A stretch of DNA of 5,369 bases, taken from Selenomonas sp. Lineage in GTDB: Bacteria > Bacillota_C > Negativicutes > Selenomonadales > Selenomonadaceae. The notes below the pieces were generated by a model that saw nothing but the letters and a program-made list of their open reading frames with translations, searched no databases and had not been told where the DNA came from. Made by a program: the position numbers and the translations under genes. Positions 5,061 to 5,369 of this stretch are shown piece after piece (the first letter of the stretch is position 1; each line of letters starts with the position of its first letter). The DNA lies in contig JAGAYB010000116.1 in NCBI GenBank assembly GCA_017940705.1, forward strand, positions 1 through 5,369. The letters run 5' to 3'.

Positions 5061-5369
5061 ATGATGATGGTAAACCGCAAAAAAGTTTTGGCAATGGTTC
5101 TGGCCGGGGTAATCAGCTTTGGTTTTGCCGGCACGTCCTTCACGGCTGTAACGGAAGCTGCTGAACATGAGGCCGCTTATGAGGACGGCACGCACAACAA
5201 GTACAGCCACCGCCTGCAGGAAGAGGAACGCAATCACAGACAGAATGTGCTCTCGCTGCGCTATAAGAAAAGATACGGACAAATCGACGATAAAGAATAC
5301 GAAAAGCGCATGAAAAAGGAACAGGAGCGCCATGATCAGGCCGTAAAAGACATCAAGGCCGATTATGAA
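5061..5369 (+). CDS. Small secreted, highly charged helical protein of unknown family (3' truncated)
   Basis: The frame stays open from ATG 5061 to the last base, giving 103 residues with no stop, so the gene continues beyond the window. Residues 1-33 look like a Sec signal peptide: MMMVNRKK, a hydrophobic core (VLAMVLAGVISFGFAG) and probable cleavage after TEA at 33. The rest is rich in Glu, Lys, Arg and His and predicted helical; one stretch, RYGQIDDKEYEKRMKKEQE, reads as a helix-turn-helix hairpin. No cysteine or lipobox is present, so the product should be soluble in the periplasm. I do not recognise the family. Its position after a two-component operon and an 11-bp repeat array recalls Spy and CpxP, periplasmic helical stress proteins under Bae/Cpx control, but no LTxxQ motif is seen in the visible part, so this is only an analogy. 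Starts at 5064 or 5067 are equally possible. Confidence 0.75.
   Translation, partial: MMMVNRKKVLAMVLAGVISFGFAGTSFTAVTEAAEHEAAYEDGTHNKYSHRLQEEERNHRQNVLSLRYKKRYGQIDDKEYEKRMKKEQERHDQAVKDIKADYE

Noticed and set aside
4965..5333. 122-codon minus-strand open frame with hydrophobic stretches opposite the secreted-protein gene
   Set aside because: The hydrophobic look comes from reading Lys/Glu codons backwards. The + strand frame has a signal peptide and ribosome binding site and continues to the window end.

Overview
The window looks like chromosome from a Gram-negative member of the Firmicutes, class Negativicutes, with a Selenomonas or Mitsuokella type relative the most likely source. The main evidence is the gene at 564-1781. 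It combines a signal peptide, one S-layer homology (SLH) domain, a short coiled-coil stalk and a beta-barrel ending in Phe, which is the OmpM/Mep45 architecture that ties the outer membrane to peptidoglycan in this class. Coding regions are moderately GC-rich, intergenic regions are AT-rich, and Shine-Dalgarno sequences are strong. All genes lie on the + strand. No tRNA, rRNA, CRISPR array or mobile element is visible.

Region 1 (1-1848) holds the 3' end of a flavoprotein of the FAD_binding_2 (fumarate reductase / flavocytochrome c) family. After 19 bases comes the SLH-porin gene, and both end at a strong intrinsic terminator (1815-1848). The tight spacing suggests one transcript that makes a flavin-dependent reductase or dehydrogenase and an outer-membrane porin.

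Region 2 (1849-4945) is a compact three-gene regulatory operon. A promoter region carries two perfect 9-bp direct repeats at an 11-bp period, followed by an extended -10 element. The genes are a PucR/CdaR-type helix-turn-helix regulator (1971-2801), a membrane sensor histidine kinase (2770-4281) and an OmpR-family response regulator (4253-4945). Each gene overlaps the next by about 30 bases, so translational coupling is likely. A CdaR-type regulator as the first gene of a two-component operon is the least ordinary feature here.

Region 3 (4946-5369) starts with three perfect TTTAAT repeats at an exact 11-bp period, the layout expected for tandem OmpR/PhoB-type binding. It is followed by the beginning of a small, secreted, highly charged helical protein cut by the window end. 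A reasonable model, not proven by sequence, is that the two-component system senses an envelope or nutrient signal and controls its own operon and this secreted protein, much as the Bae and Cpx systems control Spy and CpxP.
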